Of a stretch of DNA of 64,000 nt, positions 33,480 through 47,647 are shown piece by piece. The notes under the pieces were generated by a model, which saw only the letters and a list, made by a program, of their open reading frames with translations, was not told the origin of the DNA and searched no databases. The stretch spans positions 3,681,068 to 3,745,067 of the forward strand of contig CM055754.1 of the NCBI GenBank assembly GCA_029465975.1, written 5' to 3'. The position numbers and the translations under genes were made by a program. Source of the stretch: Dallia pectoralis. Taxonomy: Eukaryota > Chordata > Actinopteri > Esociformes > Umbridae. Within the stretch, counting starts at the first letter, position 1. Every line of letters starts with the position of its first letter.

Positions 33480-35380
33480 TTTATTCAATACATGGCATTT
33501 GATGTTATAAATTGTAAGATTTTGTACACCGTCTTGAATGAAGCAGCTCTCTGGATCAAAATAGGGTTACATTTGAATGGAACTACACAAAAGGTGAATG
33601 CTACCTCCAGCAGCTGCTCCAATCTTCTTCACCATCCTTCACCACCACCACCCTAGATCCAGTATCTATCGAGGTTAATAATTAAGAAATGGCACCGTCA
33701 ATTCTTTTGTCACGGTCTACTGGGCTGTGGTGGACGGCGGAGCACTATGTAGGAAAAAGGATGCCATCTTGAAAGTCATATAGACAGATTTAATTTAGTT
33801 CAATCTGTCTAATGTCATTCCCAACTGTACCGAACCAGTCCAACCAAACGTATACGTTCACACTCCAGATCGTCCTAAGCAGCATCTTTGAATTACAGCA
33901 AAACAAACGTCAGTACCATCTAAAAAGAAGCAATGAGTCTTTATTCGTAAGATGAAGGGATTTAAGTACAGTCAATAAATCAAACCCAACATTTTAGTAC
34001 ATTATACCACAAAGAAATCTGGTTATAGTAGGTATTACAAGATTATACAGAATGTCAGTACCCAATGGTATTTTGCTATATCAGCCATCCGCTGATAAAT
34101 AATATACTTATATATATATATTTTCCCTGTCTATTCAAGGGAAACGTTTAAACATATAACCAAAATATGATATTAAGAACTGACATCTTGCGTGACGAAC
34201 CGAATGACTAAACAATGAAAATGAAATATTGACCTTCTTGAATATTCCTCAACCGAGGTTACATAAAACAGATGATCTGAATGAACGTGGTTAATCTCGA
34301 TCTGTAAGTTTAGTCAGTTTTCTTTCTCTTTTTAAAATCTTATACCGTTATTATTCGTTTCGAAGTGGTCAAAGAAAGACATGCAAATTTAGTTAACAAA
34401 TAACAACAAAACCCCTCGGGTCGGGCGAGCGCACACCGCCAACGAAGACTAAAAACAACGTAGAAAAAACGAACGAGAACCAAACGAGAGACAGCTTTGC
34501 AACGCGTACGTTTCAGAGAATGTGGAGATGTGCCATTATGGGTTCATAGTAGTGGAATGGTCCCTTCATAAGCTTTAGGAATTGCATGAGTTCTGCACCG
34601 AAAGGACACTGGGTCAGGCAGTCGGTCCTGTCCCGGGTCCAATGCGGTACTACACGGGAAACTTGTCTTCCACACCTGGTCCCTTTCCCTCCCAAACAGT
34701 GCGAGGCGTTGGGAGCAGAGACTACGAACACACAAGCACCACTCGGACAAAGTTCCCTGTCTTTCTGTCCCTCAAACCTTGTTGATAAAAACACAAATCA
34801 TACTGGTAAAAAAGCTAAACGAGAACCAATTATCGTCATGGTCAAATCATTATCAAATAAAAGAGCAGAAGAATGTCTACCCTGGTAGAAGGATAAAAAC
34901 AAATCATGCGTCATGAAATTTCAAATTCACTTGAATGAGTTTTCCCCCGACAGGCAGTCTTTTCTTTTACATTTTGGTTTACAAATAAACAAAAAGAAAC
35001 AACTATTATAAATATATTTTCCTTATATTTTGCAAGGTGTTGTAGAGTTTAGCGAATCATTCCCACATGGCCTGTTTGCCCCCATCCAGGAGGCGTGAAG
35101 TGTCATTAAGGTTTGCGGTTCCCCAGACCGGCGACTGGTCTCATTCCACCACCTTGCGTGACACGTCTGAAACGGGGAAAAAGTAACCCACACTTTGTCC
35201 TTTATTTCTCTTTTCATTCAGTCCATTCAGTTGCCCGGGAACGTGTCAGACAATTATAAGTTGAAATGTAGTATTGTGTTTTCGTAGCCTGAGAGACTCT
35301 GTAGGGAGTCCCGTAACGAGCTGGCTTGGCTGGGTCGTCTATATGAGCGGGTCTATATGAGCGGGTCTATATGAGCGGGT
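33480..35380 (-). other. arhgap5: Probable 3' UTR of arhgap5
   Basis: AT-rich, almost free of tandem repeats except next to the stop codon, and directly downstream of the stop on the minus strand. Candidate AATAAA signals on the minus strand lie at 35201-35206, 33940-33945 and 33480-33485. The far boundary given here is the last of these; the true cleavage site is not determined. Confidence 0.45.
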
Positions 35381-35396
35381 CTATATGAGCGGGTCC
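35337..35396. repeat. 14-bp minisatellite spanning the arhgap5 stop codon, 4 copies
   Basis: Four copies of ctatatgagcgggt. On the minus strand the unit is acccgctcatatag; the first copy in the sense direction encodes the last residues (Asp-Pro-Leu-Ile) and the TAG stop, and the other three are 3' UTR. Confidence 0.93.
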
Positions 35397-35705
35397 GGCT
35401 GCAGGGACGTGTGCTGGATCTGCTGGGGCTGGAGTGGCGGAGGAAGCTGCAGGGGCAACAGAGCCTCCACCATGTTGTGACAGTGGTGGGGAGGCGGGGT
35501 GCTCTCCGTGCTCGAGCTCTCCTGGATGTTGCCGCCGTAGAAGAAGTACTGGCTCTGGTGGATGAAGGACTCGATGACCGACTGGTTGAGCTTGGTGGTG
35601 GAGAGGGTGTCCTTGTTCTCGAAGTCGGGACGCATCAGCGTGGGCCAGAAGCAGATGGAGAGGTTGTCTGCGGTCATCAGTGTGGTCTTGCTCTGCTGGC
35701 TCACC
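35381..35705 (-). CDS. arhgap5: Rho GTPase-activating protein 5 (p190-B), last coding exon
   Basis: The acceptor ccctgcag precedes GG, which completes Arg1394, then GTG AGC CAG. It reads VSQQSKTTLMTADNLSICFW then PTLMRPDFENKD, the last conserved part of the RhoGAP fold including the Asn of the TADNLSICFWP motif. It ends with a proline-rich tail (VEALLPLQLPPPLQPQ) and Leu-Gln-Pro-Asp-Pro-Leu-Ile before TAG at 35381-35383. The tail matches the C terminus of vertebrate ARHGAP5 more than that of its paralogue ARHGAP35. The frame open upstream of 35705 is intron. Confidence 0.96.
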
Positions 35706-35955
35706 CTGCAGGGACACAGTATGTTTATTCCAATCATGTATGTCGTCAACTTCTTGATATAGACAGGGGCGTATTATAAAGAGGGGATACGGTGGAAGTG
35801 ACAGATGTTATGCTTAGGTGGTTTGTCAGATTTCCATTGTAGCTAATGAAGAAAACAAACTTTTCAGACATCCTTTACATTCCAGACAGTATCCCTTAGT
35901 GAGGGAAGCCTGCGACTATTTGTGAGCTGTTTAGTTTGGTGGCGTTGACTCTTAC
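35706..35955 (-). other. arhgap5: arhgap5 intron 5 (250 bp)
   Basis: Donor gtaaga at 35955 and acceptor ccctgcag at 35706. No other feature seen. Confidence 0.9.
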
Positions 35956-36061
35956 CTGTTCAGGTGAGTGATGATGTATTTAAACACCTCGAAGTTCACA
36001 GGAGGAAACTTCCTCACTATTTCTTTCAGCACTTGGAGTCTTTCTATGTGGTCCACGATTT
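35956..36061 (-). CDS. arhgap5: Rho GTPase-activating protein 5 (p190-B), RhoGAP-domain exon
   Basis: A 106-bp exon. The acceptor cctctcag precedes AA (completing Lys1359), and the exon ends AACAG before gtaaga. Read in phase it gives IVDHIERLQVLKEIVRKFPP then VNFEVFKYIITHLNR, the helix pair of the RhoGAP fold that precedes the TADNLSICFWP motif. It is too short to stand out as an open frame. Phase 2 at the 3' end fits the last exon. Confidence 0.93.
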
Positions 36062-38156
<2,095 letters not shown>

Positions 38157-38288
38157 TGGCTGCCTCCACCAGCTCCGGGTGAAGGTGGTACGGGATGAGT
38201 GGGTCCGGCAGGTCAGCGAAGAAGGCCTTCAGGGCTCCGGCCACTGCATTCACCGCCATGTCCATCACTACAAGGTCCACGGTGTGGT
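38157..38288 (-). CDS. arhgap5: Rho GTPase-activating protein 5 (p190-B), RhoGAP-domain exon
   Basis: A 132-bp exon. The acceptor ctgcag precedes AC (completing Asp1315), and the exon ends GCAGCCA before gtgagt. It reads HTVDLVVMDMAVNAVAGALK then AFFADLPDPLIPYHLHPELV. This contains the RhoGAP block with the conserved Lys and the LPDPL motif that contacts the GTPase switch regions. The match to ARHGAP5 is close, with HTVDLVVMDMA as the more variable part. Residues after Ala1358 in the open frame are intron. Confidence 0.95.
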
Positions 38289-38339
38289 CTGCAGGAGGAC
38301 AGGCGGTTAGATGGAGACAAGTGGGACACAATAGCAATA

Positions 38340-38458
38340 GCAATCACACTGTATTAAGGCACTGCATTATCTCACTGCATTATCTCACTGTATTATCGCA
38401 CTGTATTATCGCACTGTATTATCGCACTGTATTATCGCACTGTATTATCGCACTGCCT
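38340..38458. repeat. 13-bp minisatellite
   Basis: About eight copies of cactgtattatcg, with cactgcattatct variants at the left. Confidence 0.9.
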
Positions 38459-38796
38459 CAAAGCATTCTACCAAACCATATGTATTCTATTATTACAAAG
38501 GGAAGAGGAAGAGACAGACTCCAGGGCAAGGAAACGCACCGGAAAGGATCTTCACTGACCCCTCCCAACCACTTTCTAAAAATGACCATCCGGCACGCCG
38601 AGGGCAGGCGGGCATAACAGCTCCAACATGACCCCCCAAAAAACCTGTCATCTGCACAGAACCCTCGACCGCTGGCCATCTGTCACACACAGACCGTGTC
38701 TGAACAAATCAGGCCACCTCCAGACTGTAAATTAAATAGTTGACCTAAATCTATTATTGAAACATTAATGCAGCCCATAAGTAGTTACTCTAATGT

Positions 38797-38972
38797 TGTA
38801 CATTGGCTGTACTGGTCTATATTGGCTGTACTGGCCCTATAGCCCAAAGTATTGGCTGTACTGGCCCTATAGCCCAGCACATTGGCTGTACTGGCCCTAT
38901 AGCCCAGCACATTGGCTGTACTGGCCCTATAGACCAGCACATTGGCTGTACTGGCCCTATAGCCCAGCACAT
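38797..38972. repeat. 30-bp minisatellite, about 6 copies
   Basis: The unit contains attggctgtactggccctat and agcccagcac. Frames on both strands are open because the unit is a multiple of three. Confidence 0.93.
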
Positions 38973-40204
38973 TGGTACATGATGCCACAAGCGACAAACA
39001 TTAGACAGGGAACAACTCTATGTCCATTGCAAATAAAAGGGAAACTGAGAGAAAAAGCTTAAAGGGAGTCGGGAGAGTAGGAGAGAGGGAGAGAAGGAGA
39101 GAGAGAGCATGAATGACACAGACAGAGGGAGAGAGCTGGACAGGACCTAAGGTGAACTGACAGCTGTCAAAGTAGATCTCTCTCCCAGAGCAGAAAGGGA
39201 CAGATCGGGGGGAAATGCACCTAATTCACTAATATTCCATTGAAAAAAAAGGCAAAGGGAAAAGAAAGGACAACAGCAAGCGGAAGAGAGAGGAAGAGGA
39301 AAGGGGAGAAAAAAGTGAAAGGGACAGTGGAGAAACTAATGGTTCCAGGCCAGCAAGCAGATTGATGCCTATAGTGTCTCTTTTGGGCAAACTGTGTGTC
39401 ATGGATGGGAAGTCATTTTGCCACTTAGTGGAAGAAGAATTTTATTCGCTGAGCCTCTTTGCACAGCTCAATGGCTCCTAGTGACTGGTATTGGATTTGA
39501 AAGATGGATGAACAAAAAGGAAGAAATGGTCTTACAATGGAGCATCCGACATAAGAAACTAAATCTATGGCTATCGTTCCTCAGGGGAAATACCACCAGG
39601 ATATATATGGTGTGTGCTGTAATTCAGTCCCTGGAAAAAATAAAATTGATTGCTTGTGTAAGTCAAGCAATACGGAAAATATGAGTCAATTCTACCCTGT
39701 CTAGGGGTACACAGAGACAATATTTATTGCACTACCAGTATTTCTAAGTTGTCTTGCAAGTCGAAAAGAGAAGGAAGCAGAAAAATGCTCATTCAGTGGA
39801 CTGACTACTATATAAAAATCGAAATCATATTATGAGACATGCCAAACAATCTTTTCCATATTTCACAGTTAATACAATAAGCCTCCCTCATGTCTTTTAA
39901 AGCCTCCATTGCTTTACTGTAATTCACTCAAATACAGTCACGTAACAAGGCATATACAGCCCCCGAAAACTGGTTTGGAATTATGGATATTTGTGCAAAA
40001 ATTTTACCACATTCATTAAAAAAAGAACTATTTCGTCATACCAAAAATGTATACAATAAAAAATTGCAAATAGCAATTACCCTATGCAGAAGAAATGAGC
40101 ACACACAAATGACACAAAACAGGGGGACTTTTTTAAATCACAAGAGAGTGATTTCTGGTTTGGTGTGGACCGCATGTTAAGATTAGAAATATTTATGTCC
40201 ACAA

Positions 40205-40640
40205 GTACTGACGTTTGCCAGGCAACACCTGAGAAAAAAAACCTCACAATAAAACCTAAAGCATGGAGGTGATGGCATGTAGGTTTGGGGCTGCTTTGCA
40301 GCGTTAGGATTCATTGAATAAACCATGAACTCCATAATACGCTACAATGTTTCTTGCTATAAGACAATGAACCAAAACAAATAAGCAAATCAACAATAGG
40401 GTGGCTAAAAAAGAAGTAAAAGGTAATGTAATTGCCAAGTAAAAGCCCAAATCTAAACCCTATCAGAATGGGGACCTCAAGACAGCATAAAGAAATCCTG
40501 TGAACATGACATAGTTGAAGCAGTACAGTAAAGACGAATGAACAGAAATGCCTCCCAGTTGATGTAAGAGATTAATTAAGAGTTATAAGGAACAGTGTGA
40601 CGAATAGTTCAGACACTCGTTATTAAACCTAGGCATATTT
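40205..40640 (+). mobile_element. Degenerate Tc1/mariner-like transposase relic
   Basis: Reading across several stops and frame changes, the plus strand gives KHGGDGM and VWGCFAA near 40260-40305, TMNS near 40328, then GWLKKK and LPSKSPNLNPI near 40400-40465. These correspond to the GGSVMVWGCF, GTMN and WPSQSPDLNPIE blocks of Tc1-family transposases. The second catalytic Asp-equivalent position reads Asn (SPNLNP). No intact inverted repeats were found. The element is long dead. Confidence 0.55.
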
Positions 40641-41055
40641 TTATTTTCTCCCGCACAATAAATGTGTATTTCTGTTCACCTTCATTGCATGAAGGGTTTC
40701 AAAATATATGTTGGAGCGATTTGTAAAATTTGGATATCTTTATAAATATCGATGTGTCCAAATATTTAATCCAGAGTCTAACATTTCACATGATTGGACC
40801 TTCCCAGCCCAACCAAGGACAACCACATTTTTTATTGGACATAAAACAACAAAGAGGGTACAATACATTTCTTATGACAAGTATTTAGAGGTTCTCAAAA
40901 AATTATATCCCTCAATGACATTAAAGAACCCGTGACAAAAACATTGCGTTCAAACAACTATAATGAACATGCTTTTAAAGGTAAGAACGAAAGTAAGCAT
41001 GCCAAGGGAGAACTGTTCTAAGTGATGTTGACAGCTACGGCTGGTGTACATTTAC

Positions 41056-41133
41056 CTTGATCGAACTGCTTCTGAATATTGTCTTGATCCGTTTTGTTTC
41101 CACTTACACGATACAGGCCCTCTGTTGTGAGTC
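41056..41133 (-). CDS. arhgap5: Rho GTPase-activating protein 5 (p190-B), arginine-finger exon
   Basis: A 78-bp exon. The acceptor gtctcccag precedes GA (completing Gly1289), and the exon ends GATCAAG before gtaaat. It reads LTTEGLYRVSGNKTDQDNIQ then KQFDQ. It carries the catalytic arginine finger of the RhoGAP domain (Arg1297 in GLYRVSG), which is inserted into the Rho active site to speed GTP hydrolysis. The arginine is intact, so the GAP should be active. The exon is easily missed because it is only 26 codons long; I found it by searching the intron for the missing GLYRVSG block. Confidence 0.95.
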
Positions 41134-41499
41134 CTGGGAGACAAAAGAAGACACACGTTCAGCCCTTATAATCAAGCACAGTGTGATCAACAACAAAAAA
41201 GACGAGTACTTTCTATTAACCTGGTTTGATTTTCGCTGTTCAGTCGCTCGCACACGCATGCACACCTCGTGTTTACAAAGCAGTTGACCAAGCAGGCCCA
41301 TTGCAACCCGGTTCTGACTTCATTAAACAGTAGAACACGCGTCCAGAACATGGCTCTGTGCACACCCATTCCCTACAACTCCCCTCACATCGCCGTGGGT
41401 CCAGAGACACTGGTCCAGGTCTCTATTCATCCTTGCGTGACCACACATAATAGCGCATTTGCAGTATCTTGTAACCTCTTAGTTGAGGGGCACTGGAAG

Positions 41500-41674
41500 G
41501 TCTCATGGCGACAGGGAGAGAAGGAGACACACAGGCCGTGTTCTGGGAGGTGACAGGGAGGGAAGGAGACACACAGGCCGTGTTCTGGGAGGTGACAGGG
41601 AGAGGAGACACACAGGCAGTGTTCTGGGAGGTGACAGGGAGAGGAGACACACAGGCAGTGTTCTGGGAGGTGAC
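41500..41674. repeat. About 39-43 bp minisatellite, 4-5 copies
   Basis: The unit contains ggtgacagggagaggagaca and cacaggcagtgttctggga; early copies have a four-base insertion (gaag) and ccgtg for cagtg. Confidence 0.92.
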
Positions 41675-42426
41675 AGCAGCAGTCTAGCCTAGCGGCTAGT
41701 CTAATCCGTTTGACGGTTGGATGGTTATCAGTCAACAGCTTATCTGAGGACAGTGCTTGGGGAGGATCTAATAAGTTGTGTGTGTGTGTGTGTGTGGCTG
41801 TTTTTTGTGCGTGCAGCAGTTACAGACAACAGCGTGTGACCTTGCAGCACAGTGAGCAGCGCAGCACCGAGCCAGTCAGTCAGTGGGACCACGCGTTCCT
41901 GAGATGCTGTGACATGTCAGAGCCCGTCCAATCCCACGGCACCAAGGTGAGGCTAACATGACGCCTAGTAGATGCATCACTGGGGATAGGTGAACACAGG
42001 TGAAGATGGAGGGGATAAAAGAGTCACACACTTCCCCCAAAAGACAAAGGGCACCTTAGTCCATACAATAGTTTTGAACAAGGCCCAGCAAAGGGTTGGC
42101 TTAAACATCTCCACGCCTCTCCTTTCACTCTTGACACCTTATGTTTAAGTTTGTGTCTGGACAGCAGAGGGACACACCCATGACAATATGCTTTATGGAC
42201 AGACCAGGGGGACCTTGGAATAAGAGAGATAAGAGATTAACAGAACGTAACACGTCATGCTGTCATTTCTGACACAACGCCCGAGTTAATTTGAAGACAG
42301 CTCATCAGTTTCCGGTAACCGCTTTTCCATTAGATGCTATTTCACAACAATACCCTGAAATATTCTGTGTGGCAATCAAAAGCAATAAAGATCAACACTA
42401 GAGGTTAAATACCCGTCTAATGACAG

Positions 42427-43213
42427 ATCTCTATCACCTCCTCTCCCGATCCTCCTGGTATATCTATATCACCTCCTCTCCCCCATCCTCCTGGTATATC
42501 TATATCACCTCCTCTCCTCCATCCTCCTGGTATATCTATATCACCTCCTCTCCCCCATCCTCCTGGTATATCTATATCACCTCGTCTCCCCCATCCTCCT
42601 GGTATATCTATATCACCTCCTCTCCCCCATCCTCCTGTTATATCTATATCACCTCCTCTCCCCCATCCTCCTGGTATATCTATATCACCTCCTCTCCTCC
42701 ATCCTCCTGGTATATCTATATCACCTCCTCTCCTCCATCCTCCTGGTATATCTATATCACCTCCTCTCCCCCATCCTCCTGGTATATCTATATCACCTCC
42801 TCTCCTCCATCCTCCTGGTATATCTATATCACCTCCTCTCCCCCATCCTCCTGGTATATCTATATCACCTCCTCTCCCCCATCCTCCTGGTATATCTATA
42901 TCACCTCCTCTCCCCCATCCTCCTGGTATATCTATATCACCTCCTCTCCTCCATCCTCCTGGTATATCTATATCACCTCCTCTCCTCCATCCTCCTGGTA
43001 TATCTATATCACCTTCTCTCCCCCATCCTCCTGGTATATCTATATCACCTTCTCTCCCCCATCCTCCTGGTATATCTATATCACCTTCTCTCCCCCATCC
43101 TCCTGGTATATCTATATCACCTTCTCTCCCCCATCCTCCTGGTATATCTCTATCACCTTCTCTCCCCCATCCTCCTGGTATATCTCTATCACCTTCTCTC
43201 CCCCATCCTCCTG
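42427..43213. repeat. 36-bp minisatellite, about 22 copies
   Basis: The unit contains tatatctatatcacctcctc and tcccccatcctcctgg. Six adjacent copies at the right end share accttctc, and the last two also have tatctctatc, while ctcctccatcc variants are scattered to the left. The 273- and 264-codon frames on the two strands (Gly-Gly-Asp-Ile-Asp-Ile-Pro; Ser-Trp-Tyr-Ile-Tyr-Ile-Thr) are artefacts of the 36-bp unit. Confidence 0.96.
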
Positions 43214-46200
43214 ATAGAGCACTATCCCAGCACAGCATCCACTGAATTCCACAGTAAATTTGTATAATTATAAGCAGGTTTATTCAATCCATTCATCACC
43301 AGGACTCAACTAATTCAGTCTGTAAAAATAAAAGCAGGAGACCATCATACGAATGACCTTGACTGTGGGTGGTGGCAACTCAACCACAACAAGAAAACGA
43401 CAACTGTCTGGTGGTGTAAGACTAGGACCTACTCATCAATCAAGCCCAGCCTACACTGGAGTCTAGAGCCCTTCTACCCAGTGCACTACAGAGGACGCAC
43501 GGTAACCCGCACAAGTATGAAGGAAAAATAAATGCCTAAAACATTCTTCTATTACGCGGACACTGAAGGCAGCAGGAAGATGACTGTATCCCTGGAAACG
43601 AGATGATTCCTCCCTCTCAGTAGGCAGCAGAGGGTGAGAATAGGGTGCGGTTTGGGACCCTTGCATCGTTCCCCATTCTCCAACGGCAGTGACTGCATGG
43701 TGTGAGGAGCCCAGAGCAGCCTGACAGAGTCATCCATTTGCAGCCTAGTACTTTAATAATTGTCCTTCCTTGCAGCTCTCGGCGCACATAAATCACCCGC
43801 CCCAGAGGCAACGTGGAGGTGGAACGGGTTCGGGACACCAAGCCCGTGTCCCAAAACAAATCCTCACCCCTACACGCCCGATACCGAGCGGCGTACTTCA
43901 GAGGGAATCGGCCTCCGTTTGGAACAGACAGAGAGTAGGCATCACTAGGCAACGGCGCTAACTAGACGAGCAACCAGAGACCAATTCGTCACACACACCT
44001 TTACCTCCACTAAAGCCAGAACAATTCAATATCCAGACAATAAGGCCCACCAAGAAGCTTCTAGTGGGCACAATTAAAACGAAGGTGAAGAAGATATATG
44101 AAGCAGCCGAAACTGAAGCGTCACAGCTTTGTGCAATTACAGGAAGCCCAATATGGATCCGTGAATAAATCAGTTGTTTCTTACCACATATACACACACT
44201 TGCATGTATGTAGCATACAAACAGGGCTGGCGAACTGCATTGCGATTACATCCGAATTGGTAAAATATTTACCCAATAACACCCCAGTCCACACGGGAGT
44301 GTTACTGAAAAATATTCTTGTTTTTACACTTTTCACACGAGGGTGTGAAAAGCATCAGTACCCGTATAAATTAATATAACATATTTACCCATGCGTCCAT
44401 TTAGATGAGCTGTCTCAAACTAAGCCACAGGGGAAATATTTAGCCTTTGACAAAGCCAGCCTGGGGGAGGGGGGGGGCATCCATTTAGACCAGAGGTGTA
44501 ACTAATTTCCCCTCAGGGGTCACTTTCTGACAAAGGGTTCAGGGCAAATCACAACATATGTTGTCATCAAAACTTGCATGCAAATAACTTTTTCAGGCTT
44601 GACTATATTCAGTTTACCAATTTTTGAGTTCATGAGTAAACATGAACATCATCATCATCAACTATCTCTAGGTTATTGTGTAAAATGGATTAAACAACTT
44701 GATAGTAGCAATAAAACAAGTAAGAACTCATGTGCATAATAAGATCTGAATTGCAAATCTGAAGTGCATATAAACAGGTTTGACAGATCTTGTTATATTC
44801 GTACATTTAAAAAGTGCTGGAAACCTCTTGAGGAATAATAAAAAATGAAAACGTAAAATGGTTAACTGGAATTCTCTAGTATGCTTTCACATGTCGGATT
44901 ACCCTCCAAAACTACAGTTACTAATTAATAAGTAAAAGGTAAGACACTGCAGGATGTCTTATAATAGGCAATACGTTTAAAAAAAGTACACATTATAAAA
45001 AAGACAACATCATGTTTATTAGACGATGACTGGGGATACATTTCTCTTCAAGTTTCTATGACACGAACGCATGGACATCACAAATGGCATGTAACATTTG
45101 GAAAGACTGGTGACAATGATGCCAAACTAATACGGCGCTTTAGAAATCACAGACACTTGTTAATAACCAAGTTACAGACTCCTTGTCTTTAATTTTCCAG
45201 CTTTTTCTCACGTAGAACCAACTAATCCATCATTAATTTCTTCGATGTCACAATGTTATAGTGTTTCGTTTTTCAGCCCAAATTGACATTGACTTTATTC
45301 CCTGGGGGGTGGGGGTTCTCTTTAAATCCAGCTGTACGGTAGATCTGACACCCCAGATATCAAATTAAAGCAAACAGTTGCATGGTCTACCAATCTTCCT
45401 TCAGCCAAGTTCACACAGGCAATTGGAAGCGGAAATAAAATGCTGTAATATACTGCACCTGATGAGTTGATTGGTGAATAATAATATTTTAATTATTTGT
45501 TCAGCAAATGTCCCAATTAAGACACAGAGGCTTTTGTTTGCTAGTACGATTTAGAACCCATGAAATGCCTGTTGTCTGTTGATTGTATTGTTCTGATAAG
45601 ATGTTTCTAACAACTGTTCTAATACACAGAATAACAATGGAACAGCACAGTTTGGCCTTAATTCATAGGGAAATTGATGCCATTTAGGAATGTAGAACCA
45701 ACACGTGCATCAAGGGTAAGCTCGTAGGCATCAACAAGCGACTAGTGTTTGGCCTCCGGACAGGTGCTCACAGAATAACATATGTATAATAATAATAATA
45801 TAAATGTACAGCAACAGAAGAGTGGGCGGAAAGAAGAATGCAGCCGCTCTGGAACTGGAGAAGATTCATCAGACTGGAGGAATGAAGGAAGAGGAGTAGG
45901 ACTGTATGATGTCTGGAAAGACACGGTCCCACCAACCTGTCTGAGCACGGCTGATTGTGCACTGAGGTGTTCCAACAGTCTGGGTCCACGGTGACATTAG
46001 TTGGTATCTGGGCCCACTGTGACATTATCTGGTTGAAGATGAAGCGTTTATAGAATGTCTAGAACCTGTTGAACATAACCCACTCCCTCTTGTAGGCACC
46101 AAAAAACATTGTTCATTGTTCCTATTCAATAAGAAACCTGTGCAACCGTTTGACATCTGTATAACTATCAGACTATGCATTTTATTTAGGCTATCAGCAA

Positions 46201-47549
46201 AGAACTTTCTTCGACACAACTCAGGCCTACGGACGCATTTCATAATTACTCAAGAAAGATTAAGCAAATTGAAATTGGACGAAAAAGACAAAATAACGTT
46301 TAAGACAATGAGCCCGTCATTTCACAATGCCCTTTTTACAGTCGATGTGTAAGCCCTGGCCAATGACCAGCTGATGAAGTTCAAATACGAAACAAAAACA
46401 TGCTCTCATTGCAACCCACTACGGACGTCTATCATTAGTTTGGTAACATTGGCGACGCCTACACATCTGTTATCAGCCGCGCCTTCCTGTCCCTGAAACT
46501 GCTACATTACTGAGGGCCTAGAGAGAACATGAGCCAGTCATTAACATAAACCCCTCGGTTCCCATCTCACTGTCCCGTTTACGCCACTCTCTAGTTCTCA
46601 TCCAATCTCACTCATTTTCTCCCTTCTATCCACCTCTCTCCCAGGAAGTGCCTGCGCCACCCAGGAAACCCAAGCAGAGACAGAGCTGAACGTAAAGGAA
46701 GAGAGACGGGCATAGGATGTACGATGACAGGTTAAGCAGCTTGGTTATGATTCCACCAGCACCACGCTACCACAGTCTGGGAGCAACTTTCTTCACTGGC
46801 ATACTGTCAACAACTGACACTAGACAGTAGACACTGCTAGAGTCTAGAGATACGGCGCTATGTAGAGAGCAACACTATCCATTATATTTGTGTTCCATTT
46901 TATTTGACCTTTATATAGAGTGGCTATGTAACATTAATGAAAACATATGCACAATGCAAACATCATCAAAAAACATACACAAATGGCTGTCAAATAATCA
47001 TTTATCACACATATTTCAACTGCTTTAAAGACACCAGGGTTTCTACTTTAAAGTCACTCTGCAGAATATTCTACTAGCGGGGACATGAGTTACATAAGGT
47101 CGACAAAAGCAGTTTTACCCCTTGGTATCTAGTACTAGCCAGGCCAGTGTGCGCATTTGATTTTGTGAGGAGAGAAAGTTCAGCTGTTTCTGCAAGACAG
47201 CAGTATAGACAAACATTATGACGACCGTTCACCGCAGCAAGCAGATCACCACAGTCGAGTGTTCAAGCCCCATCAGCGATGGAGATGGGTCACACTGCGG
47301 AAAAGCAACTCGTTTCTTAAGTGAATGTAGACCCAAGGGACTTGCAAATTAAACGACAGAAAGGCTTGACGTGGATGCCTAGTCGAAAGGCCTAGTCTTC
47401 AGCTCTTCCGAATCCATTAGGAGTTGTTGAATAGAGACCGAGCAGTAGACAACAACATTGGTGATGGAAAAAAGAGGGATAAAAACTGTGGGATAAAACA
47501 TGCTAAAAATATATATCTGTGGCCTAAAAAGGGATACAGTAGGACTAGG

Positions 47550-47647
47550 CCTTTGTAGCGGCTCGAGGTACTCGTACAGGGAGCGGCTCGAGGCACTCGT
47601 ACAGGGAGCGGCCTCGAGGTACTCGTACAGGGAGCGGCTCGAGGTAC
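47550..47647. repeat. 24-bp minisatellite, 4 copies
   Basis: The unit contains ggagcggctcgaggtactcg and taca; it is GC-rich with CG dinucleotides in an AT-rich intron. Confidence 0.92.

Larger units (their letters stand above)
38289..41055 (-). other. arhgap5: arhgap5 intron 3 (2.8 kb) with Tc1-like relic
   Basis: Donor gtaaat at 41055. It contains a 13-bp array (38340-38458), a 30-bp array (38797-38972), a purine-rich patch (39060-39310) and a degenerate Tc1/mariner-like segment (about 40205-40640). A 75-codon plus-strand frame at 40708-40935 is not recognisable. Confidence 0.8.

Noticed and set aside
42417..43238. 273- and 264-codon open frames on opposite strands
   Set aside because: Both come from the same 36-bp repeat; simultaneous openness on both strands is what the unit length predicts.
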